Part shown: in pieces, positions 1 to 5,871 of the stretch
Numbering within the stretch: position 1 is the stretch's first letter
Layout: the number at the start of each line of letters is the position of its first letter
NCBI RefSeq assembly: GCF_009709555.1
Contig: NZ_WJBG01000154.1
Coordinates: 1 to 64,000, forward strand
DNA: 64,000 bases
From: Streptomyces blattellae
GTDB taxonomy: Bacteria; Actinomycetota; Actinomycetes; Streptomycetales; Streptomycetaceae
Direction: 5' to 3'
Position numbers and translations under genes: made by a program
The notes under the pieces: generated by a model
What the model was told of the DNA's origin: nothing
What the model saw: the letters and a program-made list of their open reading frames with translations, nothing else
Databases searched by the model: none

Positions 1-55
1 ACGCACTCACCGGCACCCCATGGCTCCCACCCACAGTCGCCTGACCCCCCCGTGA

Positions 56-250
56 ATGGACACCTTCCAGGACCCCACGGCCTACGTACTCCAGCTCTAC
101 TGGTTCGACGCCACGGGGAGACAGGCACGCGGAATCAAGATGACCACGGACGGCATTGCTCCGAGTAAGACCATCACGTTCACTGTCCATGGCTCTCTCA
201 CGAACACCGAGGAATGGACATGTGACGTGAAGGTACTCGGGGCGCAATAA
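56..250 (+). CDS. small hypothetical protein, possible C-terminal piece of a secreted FxLYD-like protein
   Basis: A 64-residue frame opens with ATG directly after an in-frame TGA and has no convincing ribosome binding site. The product has alternating beta-strand-like segments (AYVLQLYWFDATG, KTITFTVHG, EWTCDVKVLG) resembling the last strands of FxLYD/immunoglobulin-like domains at the C-terminus of actinobacterial secreted proteins and lipoproteins. It has no signal peptide of its own, so it may be the broken tail of a longer gene whose start lies left of the window, or a genuine small protein. It lies on the plus strand inside the low-GC integrated element, convergent with the replication gene. 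Function unknown. Confidence 0.35.
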   Translation: MDTFQDPTAYVLQLYWFDATGRQARGIKMTTDGIAPSKTITFTVHGSLTNTEEWTCDVKVLGAQ

Positions 251-257
251 GTACCCG

Positions 258-298
258 CAGACAGGCGCTCGGCTCCCTCTGGGGTCGGGCGCTTACCT
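258..298 (+). terminator. imperfect hairpin after the 64-residue frame
   Basis: An interrupted stem starts 8 bases after the stop codon: ACAGG pairs with CCTGT, and an inner GC-rich segment pairs with an internal loop. There is no clear T-run, so this is a weak terminator candidate only. Confidence 0.3.
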
Positions 299-359
299 GT
301 ATCCGCAAGCGGAATGACTGATGTCTGTTTGTCAGCGGTGGCTGAGATGATGGGAGGAG

Positions 360-605
360 TTGAGGGAAGTCCGATACGAGAGACCAGGAGGAAGCATCAA
401 CCAACCAGTACGCAAGCCAGCGAGGAAGCTTAAGACGGGGGACCATCTGAAACTGTGGAATGGCAAGACGACTGAGATTCTGTCGATTGAACCAGCAATA
501 AACCAAGTGGGGAGGAAGTGCCTGATTCTCAAGCTGTACAAGTCGCCAACGATGGTTGTGAAAACTGAACGCGTTATGGCAATGCACTACCCGGAAAACA
601 AGTAA
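360..605 (+). CDS. small basic hypothetical protein of the integrated element
   Basis: An 81-residue frame begins at TTG, the first possible start after an in-frame TGA at 348-350. A purine-rich GGGAGGAG sits immediately upstream and is closer to the start than normal, so initiation is uncertain. The product is lysine/arginine-rich with beta-like segments (DHLKLWNGKTTEILSIEP, CLILKLYKSPTMVVKTERV), which could form a small barrel. No family is recognised. Lower GC than the chromosome and the hairpin terminator right after its stop support a real, separately transcribed gene of the mobile element. Confidence 0.4.
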   Translation: MREVRYERPGGSINQPVRKPARKLKTGDHLKLWNGKTTEILSIEPAINQVGRKCLILKLYKSPTMVVKTERVMAMHYPENK

Positions 606-617
606 CTCCATTGAGAA

Positions 618-653
618 AATGCCAGCACTCCGAAACTCGGAAGTGTTGGCATT
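618..653 (+). terminator. hairpin terminator downstream of the 81-residue gene
   Basis: AATGCCAGCACTCCG (618-632) pairs with CGGAAGTGTTGGCATT (638-653) with one bulged base and one G-T pair, across a 5-base loop. It starts 12 bases after the stop codon at 605. No long T-run follows, as is usual for many actinobacterial terminators. Confidence 0.6.
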
Positions 654-840
654 CATAGTTGGTGCTCTTGGAGACGAGTAACTACTTCAAAGGGTTGAGG
701 CCACGGAAACTAGGTCATACGGCTATTTTCCCCTTTGAATTCGCATTCAGTAGCCCCATTAGTCATTCCATATTTAGTTGATTTGATAGAAATTGCCAGG
801 AATAGGTGAATACCCATATAGCTCTGGTTATCCATTAAGA

Positions 841-870
841 AATCCAGTAACCGAATGAGGTTACTGGATT
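841..870. terminator. perfect 12-bp hairpin, terminator for convergent genes
   Basis: AATCCAGTAACC (841-852) and GGTTACTGGATT (859-870) form a perfect 12-bp stem around a 6-base loop. It lies between convergent transcription units, so it may stop the replication-gene transcript arriving from the minus strand, the plus-strand unit, or both. Confidence 0.65.
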
Positions 871-1008
871 CATGTATTCAGTTTTACTCGATATCCATCT
901 ATGAAATAATTCCCTAACGACTACCCCACCCCCCTTACCCCCCTCCCCGTGGACGGAGTGATCATACAGGGTGGGAGGGGTAATGTCCAGGGGTGCTCAT
1001 TCAGCGCG

Positions 1009-2229
1009 CTATTGCTGCGCCCTCAAGTGCCGTACGGCCGTCTGCGACTCTTCCACGGGTTCCCCGTACAACTCCGCCAGTTCGGCGCGGAACTGCGCTG
1101 TACGGGCCTGTACAAGCTCCTGCTTGGCCATCTGTTCCGCACGATGTGCGGCGGCTTGTTTATCCAAGCGTGCGTGATGTTCCCCAGTTCTATTACGAGG
1201 TGCGGGTACGTTCGCACTCGTTGCACTCGGCTCACTCTTCTTAGAGGGTCCCTTCTTACTTCTAGGAGAGAATGAGTAACCAGGGGTATTAGTCTCACCA
1301 GGAGTAGGAGACGCGTTAGCGTCGACTACGTCAACCAAGGGGAGATCCTTACTGACCTCTTCTAGTTCCTTATCTAGTTCACCAGAGGGAGAATCAAGTA
1401 GACCAGGGCTTCCCTCTGGTTCCTCTCTCTTTGCAGCTTCGCTGCCCTGGTCAGTTGTTGTAGTCAGTATTCTCTCTTCAGTGTTGTATTCAGTATTGAT
1501 AGGACTAAATAGAGATTCCCTCTGACTAAATACAGGTTCCGACTGACTAAATACGGATTCCATCTGACTAAATAGAGATTCCGGCATGTCGTTGAAGTCG
1601 TAGCGGTTGGATACCCTCTGGACTCCGTCATAGACCAGGTAACCCGACTCCTTGAGTGTCTTGAGAGCCTTAGTAAGCGTTGGTTGGCTTACTCCTGCTG
1701 CGGTTGCTAGTTTCCTGGTTCCCCAGAAGCTACTAGCGTTGGTGGTGCATCGGATCACTACGTAAGTGGCTAGCTCATTCAGGCTGAAACGGCCGTCTTT
1801 GAGGATGGTCTCTGGAACCTTGGTGAAGTTTCCTTTATCCACCATGTACTGATTGCGGTACGGCTGCTTGTCTACGGCCGTATTCAGACGCTTCCCGGTA
1901 TTGCGCTTCCACGCATCCTCTGTCTGCGCTTTGATGCGCTTCAGATGGCTCTCTGCGGCATCGTTGGTCGGGAAGAGGTAGATACGGACTCCGTCTCTGG
2001 TTTTCTCGCTGGAGAGCCACCCTGCGGCTTCCAGAGTTCTGACCATCGTCTGTACCGGCTTTTTGCCGATACCCCATCTCTCCTGAAGCTCCTCCCATTG
2101 GTAAGCATTGTAGTCGAGCGATCCTAGATCCATGGCTAGGTCAATCCAGCGCATAAAAACACTGGGCTTCAGCTCTCCCAGGATCAACGCGTTGGGAGCC
2201 AGGGTCTGAGGAACTAGTTTGTCTGTCAT
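1009..2229 (-). CDS. replication-initiator-like protein with two winged-helix regions and in-gene iterons
   Basis: 406 residues. Residues about 15-100 and 125-213 each look like a winged helix: the second has the FTKVPETIL ... LATAAGVSQPTLTKALKTL ... NRYDF pattern of phage and plasmid replication initiators of the HTH_36 type. Residues about 214-242 are four seven-residue repeats of the form SQxESVF, which are the translation of four 21-bp DNA repeats. An acidic Ser/Pro-rich linker and a C-terminal Ala/Gln/Glu helix (about 345-406) follow. The layout of initiator domain, in-gene iterons, AT-rich DNA and C-terminal part matches phage lambda O. It is the last gene of the minus-strand series and starts at ATG with AGGA upstream. 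It probably binds the iterons to start replication of the excised element (inference). A purely transcriptional role is the alternative. Confidence 0.7.
   Translation of the reverse strand: MTDKLVPQTLAPNALILGELKPSVFMRWIDLAMDLGSLDYNAYQWEELQERWGIGKKPVQTMVRTLEAAGWLSSEKTRDGVRIYLFPTNDAAESHLKRIKAQTEDAWKRNTGKRLNTAVDKQPYRNQYMVDKGNFTKVPETILKDGRFSLNELATYVVIRCTTNASSFWGTRKLATAAGVSQPTLTKALKTLKESGYLVYDGVQRVSNRYDFNDMPESLFSQMESVFSQSEPVFSQRESLFSPINTEYNTEERILTTTTDQGSEAAKREEPEGSPGLLDSPSGELDKELEEVSKDLPLVDVVDANASPTPGETNTPGYSFSPRSKKGPSKKSEPSATSANVPAPRNRTGEHHARLDKQAAAHRAEQMAKQELVQARTAQFRAELAELYGEPVEESQTAVRHLRAQQ
1455..1586. other. putative replication origin: iterons plus AT-rich DNA inside the initiator gene
   Basis: Four direct repeats of exactly 21 bp start at 1503, 1524, 1545 and 1566, sharing GACTAAATA followed by a variable part and TTCC. 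The flank at 1461-1500 is AT-rich (27 of 40 bases by my count) and repeats TCAGTATT. In the direction of the host gene the order is iterons then AT-rich DNA, as in the lambda origin inside gene O. That it is an origin is inferred from architecture only. Confidence 0.6.
1503..1586. repeat. four tandem 21-bp iteron-like repeats
   Basis: The units are in perfect 21-bp register, two helical turns and seven codons. The invariant core is GACTAAATA at the left and TTCC near position 14-17 of each unit. They keep the reading frame of the replication gene and encode the FSQxES repeats. Confidence 0.85.
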
Positions 2230-2243
2230 TTGGTGTATCCTGT

Positions 2244-2273
2244 TCTAGACGGTAAATGTATCTGGACGGTCAA
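2244..2273 (-). promoter_or_regulatory. possible promoter of the replication gene
   Basis: On the minus strand a TTGACC (2273-2268) is followed after 18 bases by TCTAGA (2249-2244), 15 bases before the ATG at 2229. The -35 is good and the -10 weak. The upstream hairpin at 2376-2408 would insulate this start from the preceding genes. Confidence 0.3.
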
Positions 2274-2375
2274 TACCGAAGGTTTACGGCAATCTCTCGC
2301 TTGGGTTTGGGTTCGATTGCTGGTTCTGGTTCATCATTCGGCACTGAATGGCCTTTTCGTGTTCGCTCCACCTGA

Positions 2376-2412
2376 GACCCCGCTATTCCAATACGGAGTA
2401 GCGGGGTCTTTT
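2376..2412 (+). terminator. strong hairpin with T-run between the small-gene series and the replication gene
   Basis: GACCCCGCTATTCC (2376-2389) pairs with GGAGTAGCGGGGTC (2395-2408), 14 bp with one mismatch and a 5-base loop, followed on the plus strand by TTTT. No plus-strand gene precedes it. It may act in both orientations and end the minus-strand operon that stops at 2419. Confidence 0.6.
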
Positions 2413-2418
2413 GTGTTC

Positions 2419-2676
2419 CTACAGGTATTCTTGCCATTGATGAACTTCCAGGGCGTAGCGGGTGGTCCTATTCTTGAAGAGAACCCCACCTGGGTTTCCC
2501 CAAGAACTCGAATCCCGCTCAGGCAGCAGACCCGCATTCTTCAATTCTTCTATGATTGCTTCGTAGTCGTCTTCGAATTCTTCCAAGAATTGCTCTCGCC
2601 TCATGAGTTCACCAGTACGTTTTAGCTCGGAATAGACAGCCTGCGCAGGAAAGCTCAGGCTTTCTAGTTCTTTCAT
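2419..2676 (-). CDS. small winged-helix-like protein of the element
   Basis: 85 residues starting at ATG with GAGAGGAA seven bases upstream. The N-terminal part (SLSFPAQAVYSELKRTGELMRREQFLEEF ... AIIEELKNAGLL) has the helix-turn-helix rhythm seen in its upstream neighbours, and the C-terminal part has short strand-like segments (GGVLFKNRTTRYALEV) that could be the wing. No enzymatic motif is present. It lies 9 bases after the previous gene and is the last member of the compact minus-strand operon before a hairpin. A DNA-binding or protein-binding accessory role is inferred from fold-like appearance only. Confidence 0.55.
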   Translation of the reverse strand: MKELESLSFPAQAVYSELKRTGELMRREQFLEEFEDDYEAIIEELKNAGLLPERDSSSWGNPGGVLFKNRTTRYALEVHQWQEYL

Positions 2677-2685
2677 CCGTTCCTC

Positions 2686-3096
2686 TCATCCCCCCATGTA
2701 GTGAAGGTTTGTTTCACGTGCTCCCATGAAACCGATTGAAGACGTAACCTCGTGAATCACGCCCATACCCTTTAGCTCTTCGAGCGCGTTACGGAACTCA
2801 CCAGGTGCAGCCGTAGGGAAAGCCTCTTGGAACTGTCGCTCTACCTCACTGGTCTTTGCTGGTGTTGGTCTCTCGTAGGCATCAAAGCCCTTGACGATTT
2901 CAACGATTGCAGGACCGCTCTGCGAGAGGATTGCTTCTCTGCGCTGCTGCTCCTTGTACTGCTCCACCATTCTGCGCTGCTCAGTTTCCTTGGCTTGCTT
3001 CTCCGCAGCGCGCTGCGCCTGATACTCAGGGTCTAGAATGCGCTCCCAATAGCTGCGCTCCTGGATTCCGAACTGAAATGCTTTCGTGTTCACCAT
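2686..3096 (-). CDS. coiled-coil plus winged-helix-like protein of the element
   Basis: 136 residues from the ATG at 3096, chosen because AGAGGAG lies 8 bases upstream; the longer frame from 3138 lacks a site. Residues about 18-55 (QAQRAAEKQAKETEQRRMVE onward) form a long charged helix, probably a coiled coil that could mediate oligomerisation. Residues about 80-136 (SEVERQFQEAFP, EFRNALEELKGMGVIHEV) resemble a winged helix with a hydrophobic wing. It overlaps the preceding gene by a few bases, so translation is likely coupled. Function unknown; a multimeric DNA-binding protein or a helper-phage-interacting protein are guesses. Confidence 0.55.
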   Translation of the reverse strand: MVNTKAFQFGIQERSYWERILDPEYQAQRAAEKQAKETEQRRMVEQYKEQQRREAILSQSGPAIVEIVKGFDAYERPTPAKTSEVERQFQEAFPTAAPGEFRNALEELKGMGVIHEVTSSIGFMGARETNLHYMGG

Positions 3097-3371
3097 AGTG
3101 TTGACTCCTCTGCGTCTTTCTTTAGTAGTACATAGCAATGCGGCTTAACCGAGCGATCCACACGCAACCATCCGTGACTCTCAAGTTGGCTAACAGCCAC
3201 TCTGAGGTCACTGCGGTCTTTTCCTACTCCGATTGCTTTTGCTAGGTGTTCCTGGGTAAACCGGGTCTGTCCGTCGTGAGCCTTCAGATAGATCCAAAGG
3301 AACTGTGCTCGGGGTCCGATCGATGTTTCATTGAGCAGATAGACCGGTGTCTCTACTGTGTCTGCTGTCAT
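3090..3371 (-). CDS. small winged-helix DNA-binding protein
   Basis: 93 residues, ATG with AAAGGAAG six bases upstream. The sequence SIGPRAQFLWIYLKAHDG, FTQEHLAKAIGVGKDRSDLR and VSQLESHGWLRVDRSVKPHCYVLL reads as a complete winged helix: three helices followed by a two-stranded wing. This arrangement is common in replication-associated and regulator proteins of phages and mobile elements. It sits in the middle of a run of similarly built small genes. It could be a repressor, an excisionase-like factor or a replication accessory; the sequence does not decide. Confidence 0.6.
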   Translation of the reverse strand: MTADTVETPVYLLNETSIGPRAQFLWIYLKAHDGQTRFTQEHLAKAIGVGKDRSDLRVAVSQLESHGWLRVDRSVKPHCYVLLKKDAEESTLW

Positions 3372-3383
3372 GTCTTCCTTTCA

Positions 3384-3572
3384 CTAAGCGACTGTCGCTC
3401 TCTCGGGCCATTCAGATAGCTCTCTGAGGCACTGTCTTACTCGGTCTGCGCTCATGCTTGTCTCGTGTGCCAGCACTCCCGCAGAAACGCACTCATGGCG
3501 TTCCTGATGTGCCCTGATGACGTGTAGCACCGTGAATGCGTCGGGACTGATGTCCCCAATGCTCGTGCTCAT
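3384..3572 (-). CDS. very small winged-helix-like protein
   Basis: 62 residues from the ATG at 3572 with AGGGG about ten bases upstream; a longer frame from 3626 would overlap the previous gene. The core is DAFTVLHVIRAHQERH followed by AGVLAHETSMSADRVRQCLRELSEWPE, a clear three-helix HTH pattern without an obvious wing. It starts 10 bases after the stop of the preceding gene, so the two are probably cotranscribed. Its size fits recombination directionality factors and phage Cro-like proteins, but no specific family is recognised. Confidence 0.5.
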   Translation of the reverse strand: MSTSIGDISPDAFTVLHVIRAHQERHECVSAGVLAHETSMSADRVRQCLRELSEWPERATVA

Positions 3573-3582
3573 CTCCGTACCC

Positions 3583-3780
3583 CTATGAGATCCAGCCGGA
3601 AGCCGTAAGCTCACGAACGCAGTCACTCAGGGACGCTTCGTGTGACTGTCCAAGCTTTACGAGAGTGCGGCGCAGCGAATCATCAGTGATTGGCAACCCG
3701 ACATGCCAAGCCACATACGTGAGCTTTGCCGGTAGGGATACGGACGCGCGCCAGATAGGCAGGCTCGATACTTTGTTCAT
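3583..3780 (-). CDS. very small winged-helix-like protein, first gene of the operon
   Basis: 65 residues, ATG with GAGGAAAC five bases upstream. The pattern SLPAKLTYVAWHVGLP, ITDDSLRRTLVKLG and EASLSDCVRELTASGWIS resembles the helical core of a winged helix ending in the typical GW turn. It opens the minus-strand series that runs through four more small genes. An AT-rich region with promoter-like hexamers lies just upstream. As first gene of an element operon it could be a regulator of the operon or the missing excisionase. Both are inference. Confidence 0.5.
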   Translation of the reverse strand: MNKVSSLPIWRASVSLPAKLTYVAWHVGLPITDDSLRRTLVKLGQSHEASLSDCVRELTASGWIS

Positions 3781-3819
3781 TACGTTTCCTCAGGTTTGGT
3801 CGTCTGGTTCTTCTACGGC

Positions 3820-3868
3820 CTCACCTTCCTATAGACATTATCGCATGAATTCATTCAACCTTCGGATT
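3820..3868 (-). promoter_or_regulatory. AT-rich promoter region of the small-gene operon
   Basis: On the minus strand the segment reads TTGAAT, then GAATTCATGC, GATAAT (3842-3837) and TCTATAGG. The hexamers look promoter-like but the spacing between the best pair is not ideal. It is the only AT-rich segment between the upstream terminator at 3893-3936 and the first start codon at 3780. Confidence 0.3.
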
Positions 3869-3892
3869 AGCAGCACTGCGCCAGTGCAGCGA

Positions 3893-3936
3893 AAAGGGCC
3901 ACAACTATCACTCTGTGTTGATAGCTGTAGCCCTTT
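3893..3936 (-). terminator. 18-bp hairpin terminator of the 73-residue gene
   Basis: AAAGGGCCACAACTATCA (3893-3910) pairs with the segment 3919-3936 with two mismatches and an 8-base loop. On the minus strand it is followed by TTTTC, giving a classical intrinsic terminator 70 bases after the stop of the 73-residue gene. Confidence 0.75.
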
Positions 3937-4006
3937 CCGCTACATGCCGCAAACCCCCACGCTTGCGGCGTTCGGTATTCGGTTATTACGTGATCGATCT
4001 CACGTC

Positions 4007-4228
4007 TTATGGAATGGCTCTAGCGGCTACTCCAGTGCTAATAGCGGGTGCTGCGCGCCCCTCGATTGCTCCCTGCCCAAAGCTTGCCGTACGGCCAATA
4101 CTTCCTGAGTTCAGGAACCCCTGTTGAAGGTTCCCGAGCATCTGGTCTGCCTGTCCGGCGTTCGCTGTAGCCGTTGCTGCCATTGCGTCAATCGCGTCCA
4201 TGTCTGGGATGTACGGACCTGTATCCAT
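4007..4228 (-). CDS. small Ala/Gly-rich hypothetical protein, monocistronic
   Basis: 73 residues from the ATG at 4228, which has AGGAG seven bases upstream. The longer frame from 4345 is rejected because it would run through the integrase terminator. The product is rich in Ala, Gly and Met (MDAIDAMAATATANAGQADQMLGNLQQGFLNSG), with one likely amphipathic helix followed by a flexible tail; no signal peptide or HTH. It lies between two intrinsic terminators, so it is transcribed alone and independently of both int and the small-gene operon. That isolation suggests expression at another stage, for example in the integrated state, which is inference. No family recognised. Confidence 0.5.
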   Translation of the reverse strand: MDTGPYIPDMDAIDAMAATATANAGQADQMLGNLQQGFLNSGSIGRTASFGQGAIEGRAAPAISTGVAARAIP

Positions 4229-4306
4229 GTTCAATCTCCTGTCTCGTGTTCTTCCTGGCCCCTTCCCCTCACCTCGAATTATCCCAGGATTGATCACAGG
4301 CATGAG

Positions 4307-4335
4307 AAAACCCCCAGACGCTACGTCCAGGGGTT
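4307..4335 (-). terminator. intrinsic terminator of the integrase gene
   Basis: AACCCCCAGACG (4309-4320) pairs with CGTCCAGGGGTT (4324-4335). On the minus strand the stem is followed by TTTTC. It lies 16 bases after the int stop codon. Confidence 0.75.
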
Positions 4336-4351
4336 CGCTCTGCATCCTGCG

Positions 4352-5386
4352 TCAGTACCGGTCTCCGAGTCGTTTAGCGGCCTTCAGGGCCCTACTGGTG
4401 GCCATGTCAGCGGCATAGCGTCGCAACATGGTGGGGTCTTTCCATCCCTGAATGGTCATGACGTCCTCTCCGCTCATTCCGGCAGTCAGCATGTCGTCTG
4501 TGGCCGTGTGCCGGAACTGATGGGGGTGGCAACCCTCGTAACCGGCTTCCTGCGCCCTGCGCTTCAGCATCCGATAGAGACCGGAGTAGGTGAGCCGAGA
4601 CCTGTTCCGCGTACCAAGCCAGAGATCCTGACCCTTGCTGAGCTTGTGAGTCTCCCTGGCCCTGATGTACCGGGTCAGAGCGATGACCGTACGGGGCTGA
4701 AGGGGAATGACCCTGCCCTCTCCCGTGCTCCGCGCATCCTTCAGGGGAACAACCTGTGCCAAGCCCTGTTCAAGGTCCAGAGAATCCAGACGGAGCGTCA
4801 GCAGCTCCTCTGCCCTCAGTCCTTCCGTGAGTACGCGCACGATCGCGTGATCCCTGACCTTCTCGAACTCCCTGACTCGGGGATGTCCGTTCCCCGTCGC
4901 CTTCAACAGATCAGCGATGAAGTCCGCAGAGAGGGTCTGCGGCTTGCCTGCCTTGGGGGGTGCGTACCTCTGAAGCTTCTTGTCCCGGTACGGGTTGGGA
5001 ACGTCGTACTCCTCTTCCAGCCAAGTGAAGAACGGGCGTAGGTTCCGCTGAACGGTGTTGGTCCCGCCCTGTTCGTGCTCCTGGAAGTAGGCACGGAAGA
5101 AGCGGTTCAGGGTGGCTGTGTCGACTGAGGTGAAGTCCTCTTCGAACGCCTGTGCCGTCATCCACTGGTCAAGCGCACGGACCGCCTTGCAGTACGCCGT
5201 GACGGTCTTCTCCTGGTACGGCCGACCGTGCTTGTTGTTGGTCGCTCGAAGATGCGTGGCGTAGTCCTGAGCTGTCGTCTGCCTGACCTCTGACGTGTCA
5301 GGGTCAGTGGGGATGACTCGGAGTGCTGCGCTCCGCGCGCTTCCCTGAGATGCCCTGAGAGGTGACTTCCTGGCCTGTGCCGACAC
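4352..5386 (-). CDS. int: tyrosine recombinase (integrase)
   Basis: 344 residues. An N-terminal SAM-like core-binding domain (about 35-150, YATHLRATNN, FFRAYFQEHE, FFTWLEEEY) is followed by the catalytic domain (about 165-340). The catalytic residues are visible: Arg in TEGLRAEELL, His and Arg in HPHQFRHTA, Trp of QGWKDP at the second-His position, and Tyr in MLRRYAADM. This enzyme would cut and join the element at the adjacent tRNA-Arg gene. It is transcribed away from the tRNA and ends at an intrinsic terminator. The start at 5386 keeps the full N-terminal arm domain. No excisionase gene lies between int and the attachment site, so the directionality factor must be elsewhere, possibly one of the small HTH genes. 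Confidence 0.92.
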   Translation of the reverse strand: MSAQARKSPLRASQGSARSAALRVIPTDPDTSEVRQTTAQDYATHLRATNNKHGRPYQEKTVTAYCKAVRALDQWMTAQAFEEDFTSVDTATLNRFFRAYFQEHEQGGTNTVQRNLRPFFTWLEEEYDVPNPYRDKKLQRYAPPKAGKPQTLSADFIADLLKATGNGHPRVREFEKVRDHAIVRVLTEGLRAEELLTLRLDSLDLEQGLAQVVPLKDARSTGEGRVIPLQPRTVIALTRYIRARETHKLSKGQDLWLGTRNRSRLTYSGLYRMLKRRAQEAGYEGCHPHQFRHTATDDMLTAGMSGEDVMTIQGWKDPTMLRRYAADMATSRALKAAKRLGDRY

Positions 5387-5436
5387 GGGGTGACTCCCTG
5401 GTGTCCGGGCTAGGCAAGGTGCAGTCCGCTAGGCGC

Positions 5437-5463
5437 CTTACCTAACCGAGTCTGGTAGGTAAG
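5437..5463. promoter_or_regulatory. inverted repeat upstream of int
   Basis: CTTACCTA (5437-5444) and TAGGTAAG (5456-5463) are perfect 8-bp inverted arms with an 11-base spacer. Nearby GCTAGGC occurs twice (5409 and 5428) in direct orientation. Lying between int and the attachment site, these fit integrase arm-type sites, excisionase sites or an int operator. Confidence 0.45.
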
Positions 5464-5516
5464 TCACGCGGCTTTCAATGATCCAACTGACCCATAACCC
5501 CAGGTCAGAGCATCTG

Positions 5517-5560
5517 TGGCGCCCCCGGCAGGACTCGAACCTGCGGCCAAGCGCTTAGAA
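5517..5560 (-). other. probable attachment-site region (right end of the integrated element)
   Basis: The low-GC DNA with int stops at the 3' end of the tRNA gene and normal high-GC chromosome begins on its other side. tRNA 3' ends are the usual target of this integrase type. The exact core cannot be bounded, because the second copy lies outside the window. Confidence 0.5.
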
Positions 5561-5592
5561 GGCGCCTGCTCTATCCACTGAGCTACGGGGGC
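5517..5592 (-). tRNA. tRNA-Arg (anticodon UCU)
   Basis: On the minus strand the acceptor GCCCCCG (5592-5586) pairs with CGGGGGC before the discriminator G and an encoded CCA (5519-5517). The D stem GCTC/GAGC, anticodon stem GGCGC/GCGCT with loop CTTCTAA, and T stem GCAGG/CCTGC with TTCGAGT are all complete. Anticodon TCT reads AGA. The gene is intact despite being the integration target, because the element carries or restores its 3' end. Confidence 0.95.
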
Positions 5593-5871
5593 CGGTGGTG
5601 GCTTCTGTCATGGTGCCCGGGTGTGGGCTGATCCGTGACGTTGCCGGGGACAAGGATAGAACTCCCGGATCCGTGTCCCTGTCGCTTCGCCTCCGTGGCT
5701 CGATGTGGAGGTTCGGTGAAGCGGTCCTGATAATCGCAGGCAGGTACGAATCGTGCAGCGCTTTTGGCGTCTCGCACCTCGGGTGTTGTGCACTCGTTAT
5801 GCCTGGACTTTGCCCTCGCCCCACTCGTCCCTTCCATCCCTTGTGTCCTGTCGGCGCGCAGACATGCTCAT

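Larger units (their letters stand above)
606..1008. other. gene-free, AT-rich intergenic region
   Basis: Between the plus-strand small gene and the end of the minus-strand replication gene there is no credible frame. It holds two hairpin terminators (listed separately), a markedly AT-rich stretch at about 720-910, and a C-rich then G-rich segment at about 925-985 whose halves can partly pair (ACCCCCCTCCCC against GGGTGGGAGGGG). Short frames after 949 are antisense to the replication gene. Confidence 0.5.

Noticed and set aside
1503..1586. CRISPR-like array
   Set aside because: Direct 21-bp repeats without spacers and in coding frame.
4229..4345. N-terminal extension of the 73-residue gene
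   Set aside because: It would be translated through the integrase terminator, and the internal ATG has a better ribosome site.
4124..5041. 305-residue plus-strand frame opposite int
   Set aside because: Mixed residues without family features, while the minus strand carries catalytic integrase motifs.
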